The notes: generated from the sequence alone by a model not told the origin. Numbered from the stretch's first letter, positions 45,910 through 56,005 are shown. The stretch: DNA of 64,000 bases from Actinomycetes bacterium (GCA_021796535.1 JAKABW010000005.1:1-64000); one strand, 5' to 3'. Translations and numbers: made by a program.

Positions 45910-47136
45910 TTAGCTGTAGCCGTGCCAGTCTTCTTCGACAAAAGGTCCCACCACCGAAAGAGACTTCGGTTGACTGAATATGTCCCGGCTAACCCTGATG
46001 GCGTCTTCCAAAGTGGTGGATTCGATGCGCTTGACGATCTCTTCGACACTCAACACGTCGTTGTGCAAAAGCAAAGACGCCCCCACCCGTGACATGCGGG
46101 ATCCGGAATCTTCTATATTCAAAAGCGTTTCGGCGCAAAGATGTTTTTTTGCCGCGTCCAATTCGTGCCGGTCGATCTGCCCGTTAGCCATCAAATCCAG
46201 CTCGACGTTGAGAAGTTCCAAGACCTGACCCGCATTCACGGGGTTGGTGCCCAGCGAAACTATAACCGCTCCCGTGTCTTCGAAAGCCACTCTCTCCGAA
46301 CCTATCGAGTAGGCCAGCCCTTTTTCTTCCCTGATTTTTTGGAAAAGTCTGGAAGCAAGACCGCCTCCCAGAATTTGATTGATCGCGGCAAGGGCGTACC
46401 TGTCCGGTGAATGTCTGTCTATGGCTTTGATGCCGACGGCAATCTGTGTCTGTTCGGTGTCGCGTTCCAGAACTTTCAGAGGTACGGACGGCGTATCCGG
46501 CGTAAAGCGCTTGGGCTTCTCCCCGCTTCCCCCCGCGTCAAAACAGTCTTTGATGCGTGAGGCAATTTTTTCGTGGTCGAGATTACCGGCGGCGGAAAAA
46601 ACCATGTTTTTGGGAAGATAGTATTTTGAAAAAAACGACCTGATCTCTTCGACTTCAACCGAGGAAATCACGGAAGGTATTCCCAAAACGTCGCGTCCCA
46701 AGGGATGACCGGGGTAGAGAGCCTCGAAAAGGTGCTCGATCACCAAATCGGACGGTTCGTCCAGATGCATCAGCACCTCTTCTAGGATCACCTGACGTTC
46801 CGAGGCAACTTCATGTTCCAAAAAAGAAGGGTCGGTCAATATGTCGCACAATATGTCGAGGCCCAGGTCAATGTCTTCGGCCAAAAGCCTTATATAAAAT
46901 GCCGTGTACTCTTTGGTGGTGAAAGCATTCATATCCCCGCCGACGCTGTCGATTTGCTCGGCTATGTCTTTGGCAGTTCTGGATGAAGTGCCTTTGAAGA
47001 GCAGGTGCTCCAAAAAGTGCGACACTCCGGCCAGAGTCTCCGACTCGTCACGGGAACCGATGCCGACCCAAAAACCCAGACAAAGGGCATCCGAATACGG
47101 CATATGCTCGGTGACGACGCGTATGCCGCTTTCCAA
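45910..47136 (-). CDS. M16-family zinc peptidase (PepR/mitochondrial-processing-peptidase-like)
   Basis: 408 aa from a TTG 14 bases after the pnp stop, so it is in the rpsO-pnp transcript. The inverted zinc motif HxxEH is in GVSHFLEHLLFKG (H40, E43, H44) and the distal Glu in EVASERQVILEE. GLAYSIGSERVAFEDTG and the second, inactive half-domain complete a normal-length subunit. The rpsO-pnp-pepR order is typical of Actinobacteria; the substrate is unknown. Confidence 0.92.
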   Translation of the reverse strand: MESGIRVVTEHMPYSDALCLGFWVGIGSRDESETLAGVSHFLEHLLFKGTSSRTAKDIAEQIDSVGGDMNAFTTKEYTAFYIRLLAEDIDLGLDILCDILTDPSFLEHEVASERQVILEEVLMHLDEPSDLVIEHLFEALYPGHPLGRDVLGIPSVISSVEVEEIRSFFSKYYLPKNMVFSAAGNLDHEKIASRIKDCFDAGGSGEKPKRFTPDTPSVPLKVLERDTEQTQIAVGIKAIDRHSPDRYALAAINQILGGGLASRLFQKIREEKGLAYSIGSERVAFEDTGAVIVSLGTNPVNAGQVLELLNVELDLMANGQIDRHELDAAKKHLCAETLLNIEDSGSRMSRVGASLLLHNDVLSVEEIVKRIESTTLEDAIRVSRDIFSQPKSLSVVGPFVEEDWHGYS

Positions 47137-47150
47137 TTCAGAACAGGTTA

Positions 47151-49574
47151 TCAGCGCCTCTGCCCGCCTCTTCTGCCCGGACCGCCCGGCCTGAAATTCC
47201 TCTTAGGCGCCATAAAGGGCTTCTCGTTGACATAGCCCAAGTCGCCGAGTTCGGAGGATATTTCCTGGCTGAACTCATCTTCAAAAGTAACGTATTGAGA
47301 ACCCGTCTGCTGTTCGGTCTTATTCGAAACGGCCTCTTCGCCGCCGTCGAAAGACTGTCTGTCGCGGGATGGTTTGAACCCGGAATCTTCATCGGAGTCT
47401 TCCGAATCCCCGGCGGCTCTCACCAGAGAAATTTTACCCTGGTCGTCTATGTCGAGCACTGTTACTTTCACTTCTTCACCCATACTCAAAACGTCCTCAA
47501 CGCGTTCCACTCTTTTGGTGGACGACAGCTTGGAGATGTGCAGCAAACCGTCTCGCTGCGGCAAGATATTGATGAAAGCGCCAAACTTGGTGATGCTGAC
47601 GACCTTGCCCACATAGGTGGCACCTATTTCTGCCACCGGGGGATTCAAAATCATGTCTATACGCTGTTTGGCTTCGTCGACGGCTGCGGAATCTTTGGCC
47701 CCGATAATCACTTTTCCTACCACACCGTCGTCGTCTATCGTGATCTCGGCACCCGTATCCTGCTGCAAAGTATTGATCGTCTTGCCTTTTGGACCGATGA
47801 TCTCTCCCACTTTATCTATCGGGACTTCGAAGGTGATGATCTTGGGGGCGATGTCTTTCACTTCTGACCTGGGTTCGGCTATGGCCTGACGGATGACTTC
47901 CAGGACTTTCAGTCTGGCTTCTTTGGCCTGTTCCAGGGCGGAGGCCAAAACCTCGGCCGGCAAGCCGTCTATTTTGGTGTCCAGTTGCAGCGCCGTCACC
48001 ACGTCTTTGGTGCCGGCCACTTTGAAGTCCATGTCACCGAAAGCGTCTTCCGCTCCCAAAATATCGGTGAGGGTAATGAAGTGACCGTCATCGGAAATAA
48101 GACCCATCGCTATACCGCCCACGGTGTCTTTGATCGGCACACCGGCATCCATCAGAGAAAGAGTGGAGCCGCAAACGGATGCCATGGAGGTCGAGCCGTC
48201 GGAAGAGATCGCTTCCGATACCAGTCTCAGCGTGTAAGGAAAGTCTTTTTCGGGCGGGATAACCGGGAGCAGGGCGCGCTCGGCCAAAAGACCGTGCCCT
48301 ATCTCACGCCTCTTGGGCCCGCGCATGAATCCCACGTCACCGGTGGAGTAAGGAGGGAAGTTGTAGTGATGAATATAGCGCTTGTGCTCCTCCGTGCCGA
48401 TTGAATCCAGCAATTGATTCATTTTTGGCATGCCCAAAGTGGCAATATTGAGGACCTGGGTGTCGCCGCGCTCAAAAAGACCGGAGCCGTGGGCGGTTGA
48501 AATCAAGCCGACTTCGGCACTCAGGGGTCTGATGTCTCTTACCCCTCTCCCGTCTATGCGGATGCCCTCTTCGAGGATCCTTTTCCTGACCAATTTCTTG
48601 GTGTAAGAACGGGCTGCGGCGGCAATTTGGCGCTCCGCCGCCGGGAAGGTTTCCGCCAGCAATTCCTGTACTTTTTTCGTGGCGGCAGCCAGGGCATCCG
48701 AGCGCTCGTGCTTGACGGTAATGGCGTTGGCCTCTTTGATAAGATCGCCGCCGGCTTTTGTTACCGCTTCGTAAATCTCATCGGAGTAGTCGCTGAAAAG
48801 CTCGTAGGCGATTGTCGGTTTTGCGCCGGCTTTTTCCGCCAGCTTTTTCTGCAATTCTATGGATTCGCTTATCCATGTTTTTGACGCTTCCAGGCCTTCC
48901 GCTATCACCTGTTCGGTGACTTTGGGAGAACCCTGTTCAAAATTGTCAAACGCCTGCTCGGTGGCTCCCGCCTCTACCATCATGATGGCTATTTCGTCTT
49001 TGCCGTTCTTTTGAACGGCCCTCCCGGCGACCACTATTTCAAAAGAAGACGCGTCCCCCTCCTGGTAAGTGGGGTTGGGAATCCAGGTGCCTGCTGCTGT
49101 GTAAGCCAGCCTTACCGCCCCGACGGGACCGTCAAAAGGTATGCCGGAAATCATCAAAGCAGCCGAAGCTCCGTTGATGGCCAAAACGTCATAAGGATTT
49201 TCCTGATCCGCGCCGAAGACAGTCGCCACCACGTGAACGTCGTTGCGAAAGCCGTCCGGGAAACAGGGTCTGAGCGGTCTGTCCGTGAGCCTGGCGGTCA
49301 GGGTCGCTTGATCCGTGGCTCTTCCTTCTCTGCGGAAAAACGATCCGGGGATTTTGCCGGCCGCGTACATTCTCTCTTCCACGTCCACAGTGAGAGGGAA
49401 AAAGTCCTGCCCCTCTTTAACGGATCTGGAAGCTGTGGCGGCGACCAGTACAACCGTTTCGCCGACTTGGACGACTACGGATCCGTCCGCTTGACGGGCC
49501 AGTTTGCCCGTCTCAAATGTCAATGTTTTGTCCGTCCCGGAAATTGGTGACGAGACTGTGATGGCTTCAGCCAT
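47151..49574 (-). CDS. pnp: Polyribonucleotide nucleotidyltransferase (PNPase)
   Basis: 807 aa. Phosphorolytic 3'-5' exoribonuclease. Two RNase PH domains surround a helical domain: FFPLTVDVEERMYAAGKIPG in the first, RGDTQVLNIATLG and the FPYTLRLVSEAISSDGSTSM segment with DFKVAGTKD in the second. The KH domain has the GxxG loop IIGPKGKTIN (about 598) and the S1 domain VGKVVSITKFGAFINI (about 655). An acidic, Gly/Arg-rich C-terminal tail (730-807) is unconserved. ATG start with a good AGGAG site. Confidence 0.97.
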   Translation of the reverse strand: MAEAITVSSPISGTDKTLTFETGKLARQADGSVVVQVGETVVLVAATASRSVKEGQDFFPLTVDVEERMYAAGKIPGSFFRREGRATDQATLTARLTDRPLRPCFPDGFRNDVHVVATVFGADQENPYDVLAINGASAALMISGIPFDGPVGAVRLAYTAAGTWIPNPTYQEGDASSFEIVVAGRAVQKNGKDEIAIMMVEAGATEQAFDNFEQGSPKVTEQVIAEGLEASKTWISESIELQKKLAEKAGAKPTIAYELFSDYSDEIYEAVTKAGGDLIKEANAITVKHERSDALAAATKKVQELLAETFPAAERQIAAAARSYTKKLVRKRILEEGIRIDGRGVRDIRPLSAEVGLISTAHGSGLFERGDTQVLNIATLGMPKMNQLLDSIGTEEHKRYIHHYNFPPYSTGDVGFMRGPKRREIGHGLLAERALLPVIPPEKDFPYTLRLVSEAISSDGSTSMASVCGSTLSLMDAGVPIKDTVGGIAMGLISDDGHFITLTDILGAEDAFGDMDFKVAGTKDVVTALQLDTKIDGLPAEVLASALEQAKEARLKVLEVIRQAIAEPRSEVKDIAPKIITFEVPIDKVGEIIGPKGKTINTLQQDTGAEITIDDDGVVGKVIIGAKDSAAVDEAKQRIDMILNPPVAEIGATYVGKVVSITKFGAFINILPQRDGLLHISKLSSTKRVERVEDVLSMGEEVKVTVLDIDDQGKISLVRAAGDSEDSDEDSGFKPSRDRQSFDGGEEAVSNKTEQQTGSQYVTFEDEFSQEISSELGDLGYVNEKPFMAPKRNFRPGGPGRRGGQRR

Positions 49575-49679
49575 GGTTCTCCTTTATGGCATGTGGGCAT
49601 TCATACCTTAAAACACCATTTCCGGGTAGGAGTTTGTAGCACTCGGAATATGGGCAAAGGATAAAGAGGCCGCTTTTTG

Positions 49680-49710
49680 GTAATAAGACAGCCACAAACA
49701 GCGGCTGTTC
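49680..49710 (-). terminator. Hairpin between rpsO and pnp
   Basis: On the minus strand CAGCC and GGCTG flank GCTGTTTGT and are followed by TCTTATT. It may be a weak terminator/attenuator or an RNase processing site, as is usual between rpsO and pnp. Confidence 0.35.
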
Positions 49711-49718
49711 GGACGTGT

Positions 49719-49976
49719 CTAGCGGCGTATGCCTAAGCGCGCTATCAAAGAACGATAGCGCTCGACGTCGTTTTCTCTGGTGTAATCTAAAAGCTTTCTC
49801 CTGTGACCTATGAGTTTCATCAGGCCCCTGCGGGTGTGGTGGTCTCCTTTGTGCACTTTCAAGTGCTCGGTCAGGTGGTTGATTCTGTCAGTCAACAATG
49901 CCACCTGCACTTCCGGCGAACCGGTATCGGTCGGATGCAGCTTATAATCGCTGATAATATTTGCTTTGTCTTGCAT
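49719..49976 (-). CDS. rpsO: Ribosomal protein S15
   Basis: 85 aa from the ATG at 49976; the track start is 12 codons upstream, and S15 proteins are about 89 aa. [35 protein letters not shown] and the C-terminal [13 protein letters not shown] are classic S15. It binds the 16S rRNA central domain. First gene of the rpsO-pnp-M16 unit, with 145 bases before pnp. Confidence 0.96.
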   Translation of the reverse strand: MQDKANIISDYKLHPTDTGSPEVQVALLTDRINHLTEHLKVHKGDHHTRRGLMKLIGHRRKLLDYTRENDVERYRSLIARLGIRR

Positions 49977-50099
49977 CAGTTGCAAACCTTCACTCCTAAA
50001 TAATTTATACAATATTATTTATACTACTTATTTTGCCTATTTTAAGGTCAAAATCAATTGTTTGCACCCCAAAACCGCTTCGGAAAAACAAGTGTCCGC

Positions 50100-52010
50100 C
50101 TATACGTCATTCGGATCCACCGAGACTTTGACGTTTTTTCTGGGAAGAGAAGCCTCCTTCAGAATTAAAGCCAGTTCTTCTTCGTCTTTGGCTCGCAACA
50201 AAAAAGAGCCTTGGCCATATTCTGCCACCTCCAGGCGTCCCTCCAACTCCCGCACCGCTTCTTTGGCCGCCGAGCCGGAAACAAGGGCCAGGGCCGAATA
50301 GGGAGGAAGCCTCAATTGTTCCCGCAGCCGCTTCTCCTGTTCCCAGAACAAAGACGGATCCCCCGCCGCCGCAGCCAGAATTACGGGATGATCGGGGATT
50401 CTGGTCTGTATGACAATGCGCCTTTTTAAATTCCTTTCGCCGGAAGTAAAAGATCTGGGGGTCAGCAGCCTGGCGGCGGAGGCCAATTGTGACAAAACTT
50501 TTTCCCCGCTTTTATATTTAGGACGCAAAAGATCTTGGTCTATATCCAGGAATACCACGACGGAAGCCCGCCGAACTGCATAAAGGACGGCTTCCGTGCC
50601 TATCAGCACCCGTCCCGTTTCGGCCTCGGCGGGAGAGTCTGCCGTAATTTCGTTCACCTGTCTTCCCAACAGCGACGAAAGCTCTCCGGCGACCTTGTTT
50701 ACCCCGGGCTGAATCGTACTGAGCCCCGTGGAGCCGCAGGCGGCACAGACTTTGGGTCTTTGCCTGCCGCACAGTTTACACGACAAAAAATCGGTATAGA
50801 CCGCATCCGCAAAAGGCTCTTCTCGCTCCCCTCCGACTTCGTTTCTCTTCTTTGGCTTCCCCGTTACCTCACAGGCCCCCCGACAAAACTCGCAACGCAC
50901 GACTTCCCCGCACTTTTGACATGCCAAAAGCCTGTCGCGCCCTTTTCTGTTGTAGAAGAACACCGCCGGCATATCCGGCTCTTCTTTCAGCCTGGCATCC
51001 ACCAAAGACCTGAGCGCGGGGGAATAAAGTCCGGTTCTCGGATCGTCGGGTCTTCTGTCCATTACCTGGACGTAAGGCCAAGCTCCGACGGCTGCCGCTT
51101 TCGGCAGGGAAATGCTTTGCGCCCCGGGTTCCGGAGCAGGAATCGGCGATATCAAAATACAGGCAGCGCCGGCAGCGCGGGCCCGCTCAACAGCCAGCCG
51201 CGTGGCTTTCCAAGTGGGCGTCCTCTCCTCCTGATAGGCTTCGTGGTGTGCGTCGAATACGACGACGGCACCCAAATCCCGTACCGGTGCCAAGACGGAG
51301 CGCCTGTTGCCGAGCACAATTTCCGCTCCGCTTGCCGCAGCGGCCCAGTCGCCGGGAATGTCGGCCACGCCGATGTTTCTTTTCCTGAGATACGCGGAAA
51401 GATTCCTGGCGTCTTTCCTGAAGGCGGTGAGCACAAGACAGGTTTTTCCCGGGGCGGTGCGGTCCGGATGCCCGTCAGCCGCTCCTGTTTCTTTTTCCCT
51501 CAGGAGGAGATGGATGAGGAGCATAACGTGCGAGCGGAGAAGCAGGGGCGGAATCTCCAAGAGAGTGACGCCCCCTTCCAGTGCCGTTCGCAGGCGGACA
51601 ACTATCTTTTCCAGCAAAGGGCTCTCTTGAAGAAGAGAGGAGACATCGGCCGCCGGAGTTTTGGGACGGGCCGCCGGGGTTGCCGGAGACTTTACGAGCA
51701 CCGGCGGTTTGGCCGAAACAAGAAAAGGCCTGAGTCCCCCGCAATACAGAGAGGCCCCGAAACGGCAAAGTTCGACAACTTCCGGCGGCGGACCGAGCGA
51801 AAGAAACTTCTCGATCGGCAAAAGAGTGAATTCGCTCGCTTTGGTGTCAATATCAAGCACGAAACCCCTGACGGATCTGTGTTGCAGGCTTATCCTCACT
51901 ATCGAACCCACCCGTACGGAGTCTTCCATTTCCGGGGGTATCAGATAGTCGAAACATTTGTCAAAACCTGCCACGTCCGGCAAGACTGTTGCCACCTTCG
52001 GTGCAGACAT
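50100..52010 (-). CDS. priA: Primosomal protein N' (PriA), helicase-degenerate actinobacterial form
   Basis: 636 aa. The N-terminal 3'-binding domain (VLPDVAGFDKCFDYLIPP, then RVGSIVRISL and RGFVLDI) and the zinc module (CQKCGEVVRCEFC, later CKLCGRQRPKVCAACGS) are present. Where PriA has its Walker A GSGKT the sequence is EGGVTLLEIPP, and the DEEH box is FDAHHE, so ATP hydrolysis is unlikely. Actinobacterial PriA proteins are known to be degenerate in this way, and may still load the primosome. Position after metK and coaBC is the conserved one. A non-conserved basic/acidic insertion sits inside the zinc module. Confidence 0.9.
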   Translation of the reverse strand: MSAPKVATVLPDVAGFDKCFDYLIPPEMEDSVRVGSIVRISLQHRSVRGFVLDIDTKASEFTLLPIEKFLSLGPPPEVVELCRFGASLYCGGLRPFLVSAKPPVLVKSPATPAARPKTPAADVSSLLQESPLLEKIVVRLRTALEGGVTLLEIPPLLLRSHVMLLIHLLLREKETGAADGHPDRTAPGKTCLVLTAFRKDARNLSAYLRKRNIGVADIPGDWAAAASGAEIVLGNRRSVLAPVRDLGAVVVFDAHHEAYQEERTPTWKATRLAVERARAAGAACILISPIPAPEPGAQSISLPKAAAVGAWPYVQVMDRRPDDPRTGLYSPALRSLVDARLKEEPDMPAVFFYNRKGRDRLLACQKCGEVVRCEFCRGACEVTGKPKKRNEVGGEREEPFADAVYTDFLSCKLCGRQRPKVCAACGSTGLSTIQPGVNKVAGELSSLLGRQVNEITADSPAEAETGRVLIGTEAVLYAVRRASVVVFLDIDQDLLRPKYKSGEKVLSQLASAARLLTPRSFTSGERNLKRRIVIQTRIPDHPVILAAAAGDPSLFWEQEKRLREQLRLPPYSALALVSGSAAKEAVRELEGRLEVAEYGQGSFLLRAKDEEELALILKEASLPRKNVKVSVDPNDV

Positions 52011-52065
52011 CTCCTTTAAAAGCCGGACGGAAAGACAGGCATTGCCATAAGAATAAGAATGCGCC

Positions 52066-53268
52066 CTAAAGGCCGAGTGCTCTGCGCAAATCGTCGGCTT
52101 TCGGCACCGCCTCCCAGGTCATGTCCGGATCGTTGCGGCCGAAGTGGCCGTAAGCGGCGGTTTTGGCGTAAACGGGTCTGCGCAAATTCAGATCGGCTAT
52201 GATGGCGGCCGGTCTCAGGTCGAAAAGCTCTTCCAGGACGGAGGATATTTTGGCGGGATCCGCTTTTTCCGTGCCGAAAGTATCCACCATGACCGACACG
52301 GGCCTCGCAACGCCTATGGCATAAGCTATCTGTATTTCGCAGCGTTCGGCGGCTCCCGCCGCCACCACATGCTTGGCTACCCATCTGGCTGCATATGCGG
52401 CAGAGCGGTCTACTTTGGAAGGGTCTTTTCCCGAAAAAGCTCCGCCTCCGTGCCGGGCCATGCCGCCGTACGTGTCGACTATGATTTTCCTGCCGGTCAG
52501 ACCGGCGTCGGCCTTCGGGCCTCCGAGTTCAAAACGACCGGTCGGGTTGACAAACACTTTATAGCCGGCGGTATCCAGGTTATCTGGCAGTACCGGTTTA
52601 ATGACGTGCTCTATGATATCGGAGTACAGTCTGCCGCCGGGGAAAACGTCCACATTCGCATCGTGCTGGGTGGAAATCACTATGGTGTCGACCGCCACAG
52701 GCCTGTTGTCTTCGTAGCGGATGCTTACCTGAGTTTTGCCGTCCGGGCGCAGATAGGGAAGTACGTTTTGTTTTCTGACTTCGGCCAGTTTGTGCGCCAG
52801 TTTGTGCGCCAACCAAATCGGAAGCGGCATCAAGTCGTTGGTTTCGTCCACGGCAAAACCGAACATCATTCCTTGGTCGCCGGCCCCCTGACTGGAAATC
52901 ACGTTTTCTGACTCAAAACCGGCTCTTACTTCGTATGCCTGGGATACGCCCTGGTCTATGTCGGGAGATTGCTCACCTATGGAAACGATGACGCCGCAGA
53001 CGTTTCCGTCAAAGCCGGCCGCGTCGTTGTCGTAACCGATATTGCAAATCGTCTCTCTGGCAATACGGCTGATGTCGACATATGTGGAAGTCGTAATCTC
53101 GCCTATGACGGCGACGAGGCCCGTTGTCAGAGCCGTCTCACATGCCACTCTTCCGTTGGGGTCATTGGCCAGTACGGCATCCAGCACGGAGTCCGATATC
53201 TGATCGGCTACTTTATCGGGATGACCCTCGGTAACGGACTCTGAAGTAAAAATAAAACTGCTGGCCAC
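52066..53268 (-). CDS. metK: S-adenosylmethionine synthetase
   Basis: 400 aa from the GTG at 53268 with a strong GGAGG site; the track extension of 21 codons is not family-like. [20 protein letters not shown] (ATP and Mg binding), [31 protein letters not shown] and [19 protein letters not shown] are the signatures. It makes SAM from methionine and ATP. It may supply SAM to the LipA domain, but this is a general link. Confidence 0.97.
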   Translation of the reverse strand: MASSFIFTSESVTEGHPDKVADQISDSVLDAVLANDPNGRVACETALTTGLVAVIGEITTSTYVDISRIARETICNIGYDNDAAGFDGNVCGVIVSIGEQSPDIDQGVSQAYEVRAGFESENVISSQGAGDQGMMFGFAVDETNDLMPLPIWLAHKLAHKLAEVRKQNVLPYLRPDGKTQVSIRYEDNRPVAVDTIVISTQHDANVDVFPGGRLYSDIIEHVIKPVLPDNLDTAGYKVFVNPTGRFELGGPKADAGLTGRKIIVDTYGGMARHGGGAFSGKDPSKVDRSAAYAARWVAKHVVAAGAAERCEIQIAYAIGVARPVSVMVDTFGTEKADPAKISSVLEELFDLRPAAIIADLNLRRPVYAKTAAYGHFGRNDPDMTWEAVPKADDLRRALGL

Positions 53269-53404
53269 GCTTTCTCCTCCAAATTGCAACCCGCCGGGAA
53301 GGGCTGGCGACGAAAATAATCTTTCGGACAACTATAGTCTATTATGCCATACGCAAAGGCAAAGCACCGGCACTTAACTTTAGCCTATCACCGAAAAACT
53401 AGCG

Positions 53405-54799
53405 TCAGGATGCGGGCGACATCGGATAAAATTGTTCCAAGAAGTCCAAGATTTTTTCCGATATTTCGGATTTTGGCAAACGGCCGATCGCAAGCGAAGC
53501 GCCCGACTTTTCATAAACCGAGACTTCGTTCGCATCCGCGTCAAAACCTATGTCTTCTCTGGAAATATCGTTGACGACAATCATGTCCAGTTTTTTTGCC
53601 AAAAGCTTTTGTTTTCCCCTGACCGACAGATCTCCTTTTCCGCTTTCGGCGGCAAAACCCAAAACAAATTGGCCGGGGCGCCGTATGGCGGTGCAGGCGG
53701 ACAAAATATCTTCGGTCTCCTCAAAGTCCACGGTCAATATGCCGTCTTCTTTTTTGTATTTGCCCTCATATGTTTTTTTCGGCCTGAAATCCGCCACGGC
53801 GGCTGCCATGATCAAAACGTCGCCGTCCGCAAAACGGGACAAAACGGCCTTTGCCATATCGGCCGCCGTCCGTATCAAAATGACTTCGACGGGACCCGGA
53901 AGACCTCCTCCCGACAGAGTGCCGCCGGAGACGCCGCTTTGATCCCCCCGCAAAAAGACAAGACCATAATTCGTTACGGCCGACTCCACGGCATACTCCG
54001 GGGCCACCAGGGTTACTTTTGCCCCTCTTTGTGCCGCGGCCAGAGCCAGGGATATCCCCTGCTTTCCGGAAGAACGGTTTCCGATGTATCTCACCCCGTC
54101 GATCGGCTCTTTTGTCCCTCCGGCGGTCACCAGCACGTTTTTGGCGCGCAAAAGAGATTGTTTCCCGGATACAAACCAGCTTTCCGGAGCATCTCCGGAA
54201 ACGGCCCGCTTTTGAGTCGGCTGTTCCGAAAGCGCGTTGTTGCGGGCTCCGACGGCAAATATTTGAGCGGCGGCGGCCACGATCTTGTCGGGATCGGAAA
54301 AACGGCCTTTCCCGATGTCTCCGCCGGCAAGGCGCCCGGTCTCCGGACCCACAAAGGCTACTCCGGCCTCCGTCAGTCTTTTGACGTTGGCCTCCACCAA
54401 AGGATGCTCCCACATCTCCGTGTGCATGGCGGGACACACCAATACGGGGGCTTTGGTCGCCAACAGAAGGGAGACCAAAAGGTCTCTCGAAACGGCATTG
54501 GCGTACTCGCCTATCAGTCTGGCCGTCGCCGGGGCGACAATGACCAAATCGGCGGCTTTGGCAAGAGAGATGTGAGGCGCCGCCAAAGAGTCGTCAAACA
54601 GATCGGTTTTGGCCGGTTCGCTGGCCAAAGCGGAGAAAGTTCTCGCATCGACAAAGCGGCCGGCCGCTTTCGTGACCACCGGTATGACATATGCCCCTCG
54701 GACGACAAGTTCTCTGCAAAGCTCCACCGCTTTGTAAGCCGCTATGCTTCCGCAGACACCGAGGACAACAGTCTTGGATCGAAATAAATCATCTGACAT
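53405..54799 (-). CDS. coaBC: Bifunctional phosphopantothenoylcysteine decarboxylase/synthetase (CoaBC)
   Basis: 464 aa from the ATG at 54799 (GGA eight bases upstream; another ATG lies five codons earlier). The CoaC flavoprotein half has GVCGSIAAYKAVEL, the catalytic His in APHISLAKAADL and CPAMHTEMW. The loop that carries the catalytic Cys in E. coli reads GRLAGGDIGKGR, with Gly instead. The CoaB half starts at about 215: TAGGTKEPIDGVRYIGNRSSGK, MAAAVADFRPK and the VVNDISREDIGFDAD region. Coenzyme A synthesis. The 25-residue insertion before TKNVLVTAG-like sequence is unconserved. Confidence 0.94.
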   Translation of the reverse strand: MSDDLFRSKTVVLGVCGSIAAYKAVELCRELVVRGAYVIPVVTKAAGRFVDARTFSALASEPAKTDLFDDSLAAPHISLAKAADLVIVAPATARLIGEYANAVSRDLLVSLLLATKAPVLVCPAMHTEMWEHPLVEANVKRLTEAGVAFVGPETGRLAGGDIGKGRFSDPDKIVAAAAQIFAVGARNNALSEQPTQKRAVSGDAPESWFVSGKQSLLRAKNVLVTAGGTKEPIDGVRYIGNRSSGKQGISLALAAAQRGAKVTLVAPEYAVESAVTNYGLVFLRGDQSGVSGGTLSGGGLPGPVEVILIRTAADMAKAVLSRFADGDVLIMAAAVADFRPKKTYEGKYKKEDGILTVDFEETEDILSACTAIRRPGQFVLGFAAESGKGDLSVRGKQKLLAKKLDMIVVNDISREDIGFDADANEVSVYEKSGASLAIGRLPKSEISEKILDFLEQFYPMSPAS

Positions 54800-54904
54800 A
54801 GGCAGTTCCAGCATACCTTACGGCAGAAACCCACAGAGGAAAAGCGCGGCATTCATATCCGCGCCGCAAGATACAGATTTTGTGACAACAATAAAAGAAA
54901 GGGG

Positions 54905-55297
54905 CTATGCCTCTTCTTCGGGAGAAGCGGCATCGACGGCTTGATCCGGCGTCGGGGTTTCCCCGACCGATACGGCAAGCGGATCACCGGCACCGTCTTC
55001 TCCGTCATGGGCTGTCTCTTCAAGGGTTGCGTCGGCCGGCTGTTCGTCTTCTCCGTCTCTTACCGGCAAAACTTTCCCCTGGGCAATTTCTTCGAGAGCT
55101 ATCGTCAAAGGCTTCCTGGCGATCGAAGTCACCTGAGGAGGCACTATCGAACCGAGTCCCTCTCCCAGTTGGTTAAAATACGCGTTGATTTGTCTGCCCC
55201 GCTTGGAAGCAAGCGTGACCAAAGAAAACTTGGAATTCGTGACTTCCAAAAGCTCCTCGATGGGAGGATAGATCATCGTGTTCCGCTGCTCTGACAT
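54905..55297 (-). CDS. rpoZ: RNA polymerase omega subunit
   Basis: 130 aa from the ATG at 55297 (GGAG 11 bases upstream); the track start adds 12 codons. [39 protein letters not shown] and [16 protein letters not shown] are the omega fold, which helps assemble RNA polymerase. The C-terminal 55 residues are an acidic low-complexity tail. In most Actinobacteria gmk precedes this gene; it is absent here. Confidence 0.93.
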   Translation of the reverse strand: MSEQRNTMIYPPIEELLEVTNSKFSLVTLASKRGRQINAYFNQLGEGLGSIVPPQVTSIARKPLTIALEEIAQGKVLPVRDGEDEQPADATLEETAHDGEDGAGDPLAVSVGETPTPDQAVDAASPEEEA

Positions 55298-55403
55298 ATA
55301 CTTTAAACTCCAAAATTTCCAAGTACCAAGCATCTTATTGTAACAGCTTTATGCCGCCGAAAAGAAGGCTTGGTCATATTCACGCGGTTTGACTCATGAA
55401 AAA

Positions 55404-55436
55404 CAGATGGGAACTCATCATCTCAGTTCCCATCTG
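55404..55436 (-). terminator. Rho-independent terminator after mihF (distal)
   Basis: CAGATGGGAACT and AGTTCCCATCTG form a perfect 12-bp stem with a 9-base loop. On the minus strand TTTTTCATG follows, a terminator signature. It separates mihF from rpoZ. Confidence 0.85.
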
Positions 55437-55442
55437 GAATGT

Positions 55443-55471
55443 GCCCTTATCAGCCTTTGGCCGATAAGGGC
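55443..55471 (-). terminator. Second hairpin after mihF (proximal)
   Basis: GCCCTTATC and GATAAGGGC pair, with an inner GCC/GGC extension across one mismatch. Only six bases separate it from the next hairpin, giving a double stem-loop before rpoZ. Confidence 0.7.
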
Positions 55472-55586
55472 AAGGACATATATATCGAGTCAAAACCTGA
55501 GCCGTACTTTTGCCTGTAAAAGCGCGAAACTAAGGTCTGCGCTCTTCACAAACCCGATAAATCGCCCGGCTGCCCGAAGGCTACCG

Positions 55587-55904
55587 TTACTTTTGAGTAA
55601 GCTGCAGAACCTGCTCTTTTTGGTTTGAGCCGAGGCCCTGGAGGCGCCTGGCCTCACTGATGCCTATCTGCTCCATAAGTCGTCTGGCCTTGACTTTGCC
55701 GATACCCGGCAAAGACTCCAATACGGCCAGCACTTTCATTTTTCCTACGATTTCGTCCTTCTCTGCTTTTTCGAGAAGTTCTTTTAAAGTCACCCTTCCT
55801 GTCTTCAGGTGATCTTTAATTTCGGCACGTTCTTTGCGTGCTTTGGCCGCTTTCTCTAGTGCTGCGGCTCTCTGTTCTGGTGTAAGGCTTGGTGGTTGTG
55901 GCAT
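55587..55904 (-). CDS. mihF: Integration host factor, actinobacterial type (MihF)
   Basis: 105 aa. LTPEQRAAALEKAAKARKER is the basic N-terminal helix; GRVTLKELLEKAEKDEIVGK and the helix-two-turn-helix VLESLPGIGKVKARRLMEQ with IGISEARRLQGLG are the DNA-binding part. It is a nucleoid protein restricted to Actinobacteria. The gene is monocistronic, ending in two terminator hairpins. It fixes the lineage of the window more than any other gene. Confidence 0.95.
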   Translation of the reverse strand: MPQPPSLTPEQRAAALEKAAKARKERAEIKDHLKTGRVTLKELLEKAEKDEIVGKMKVLAVLESLPGIGKVKARRLMEQIGISEARRLQGLGSNQKEQVLQLTQK

Positions 55905-56005
55905 GGTGTTTTACGTTAGCGCAGCAAATCGCTTTTTGCATGGACTAAATGGAATTATTTTTAGAAATTCGATTTTTTTTTCTTAAAATTTCACCAAGTG
56001 CAAAA

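Noticed and set aside
50535-52019. 494-aa plus-strand ORF opposite priA, and 53432-54787 opposite coaBC
   Set aside because: Long antisense frames are expected in this codon usage; no motifs and no ribosome sites.
55404-55471. Adjacent hairpins as a CRISPR or repeat array
   Set aside because: The two stems have different sequences and there is no regular repeat-spacer pattern. They fit transcription termination.
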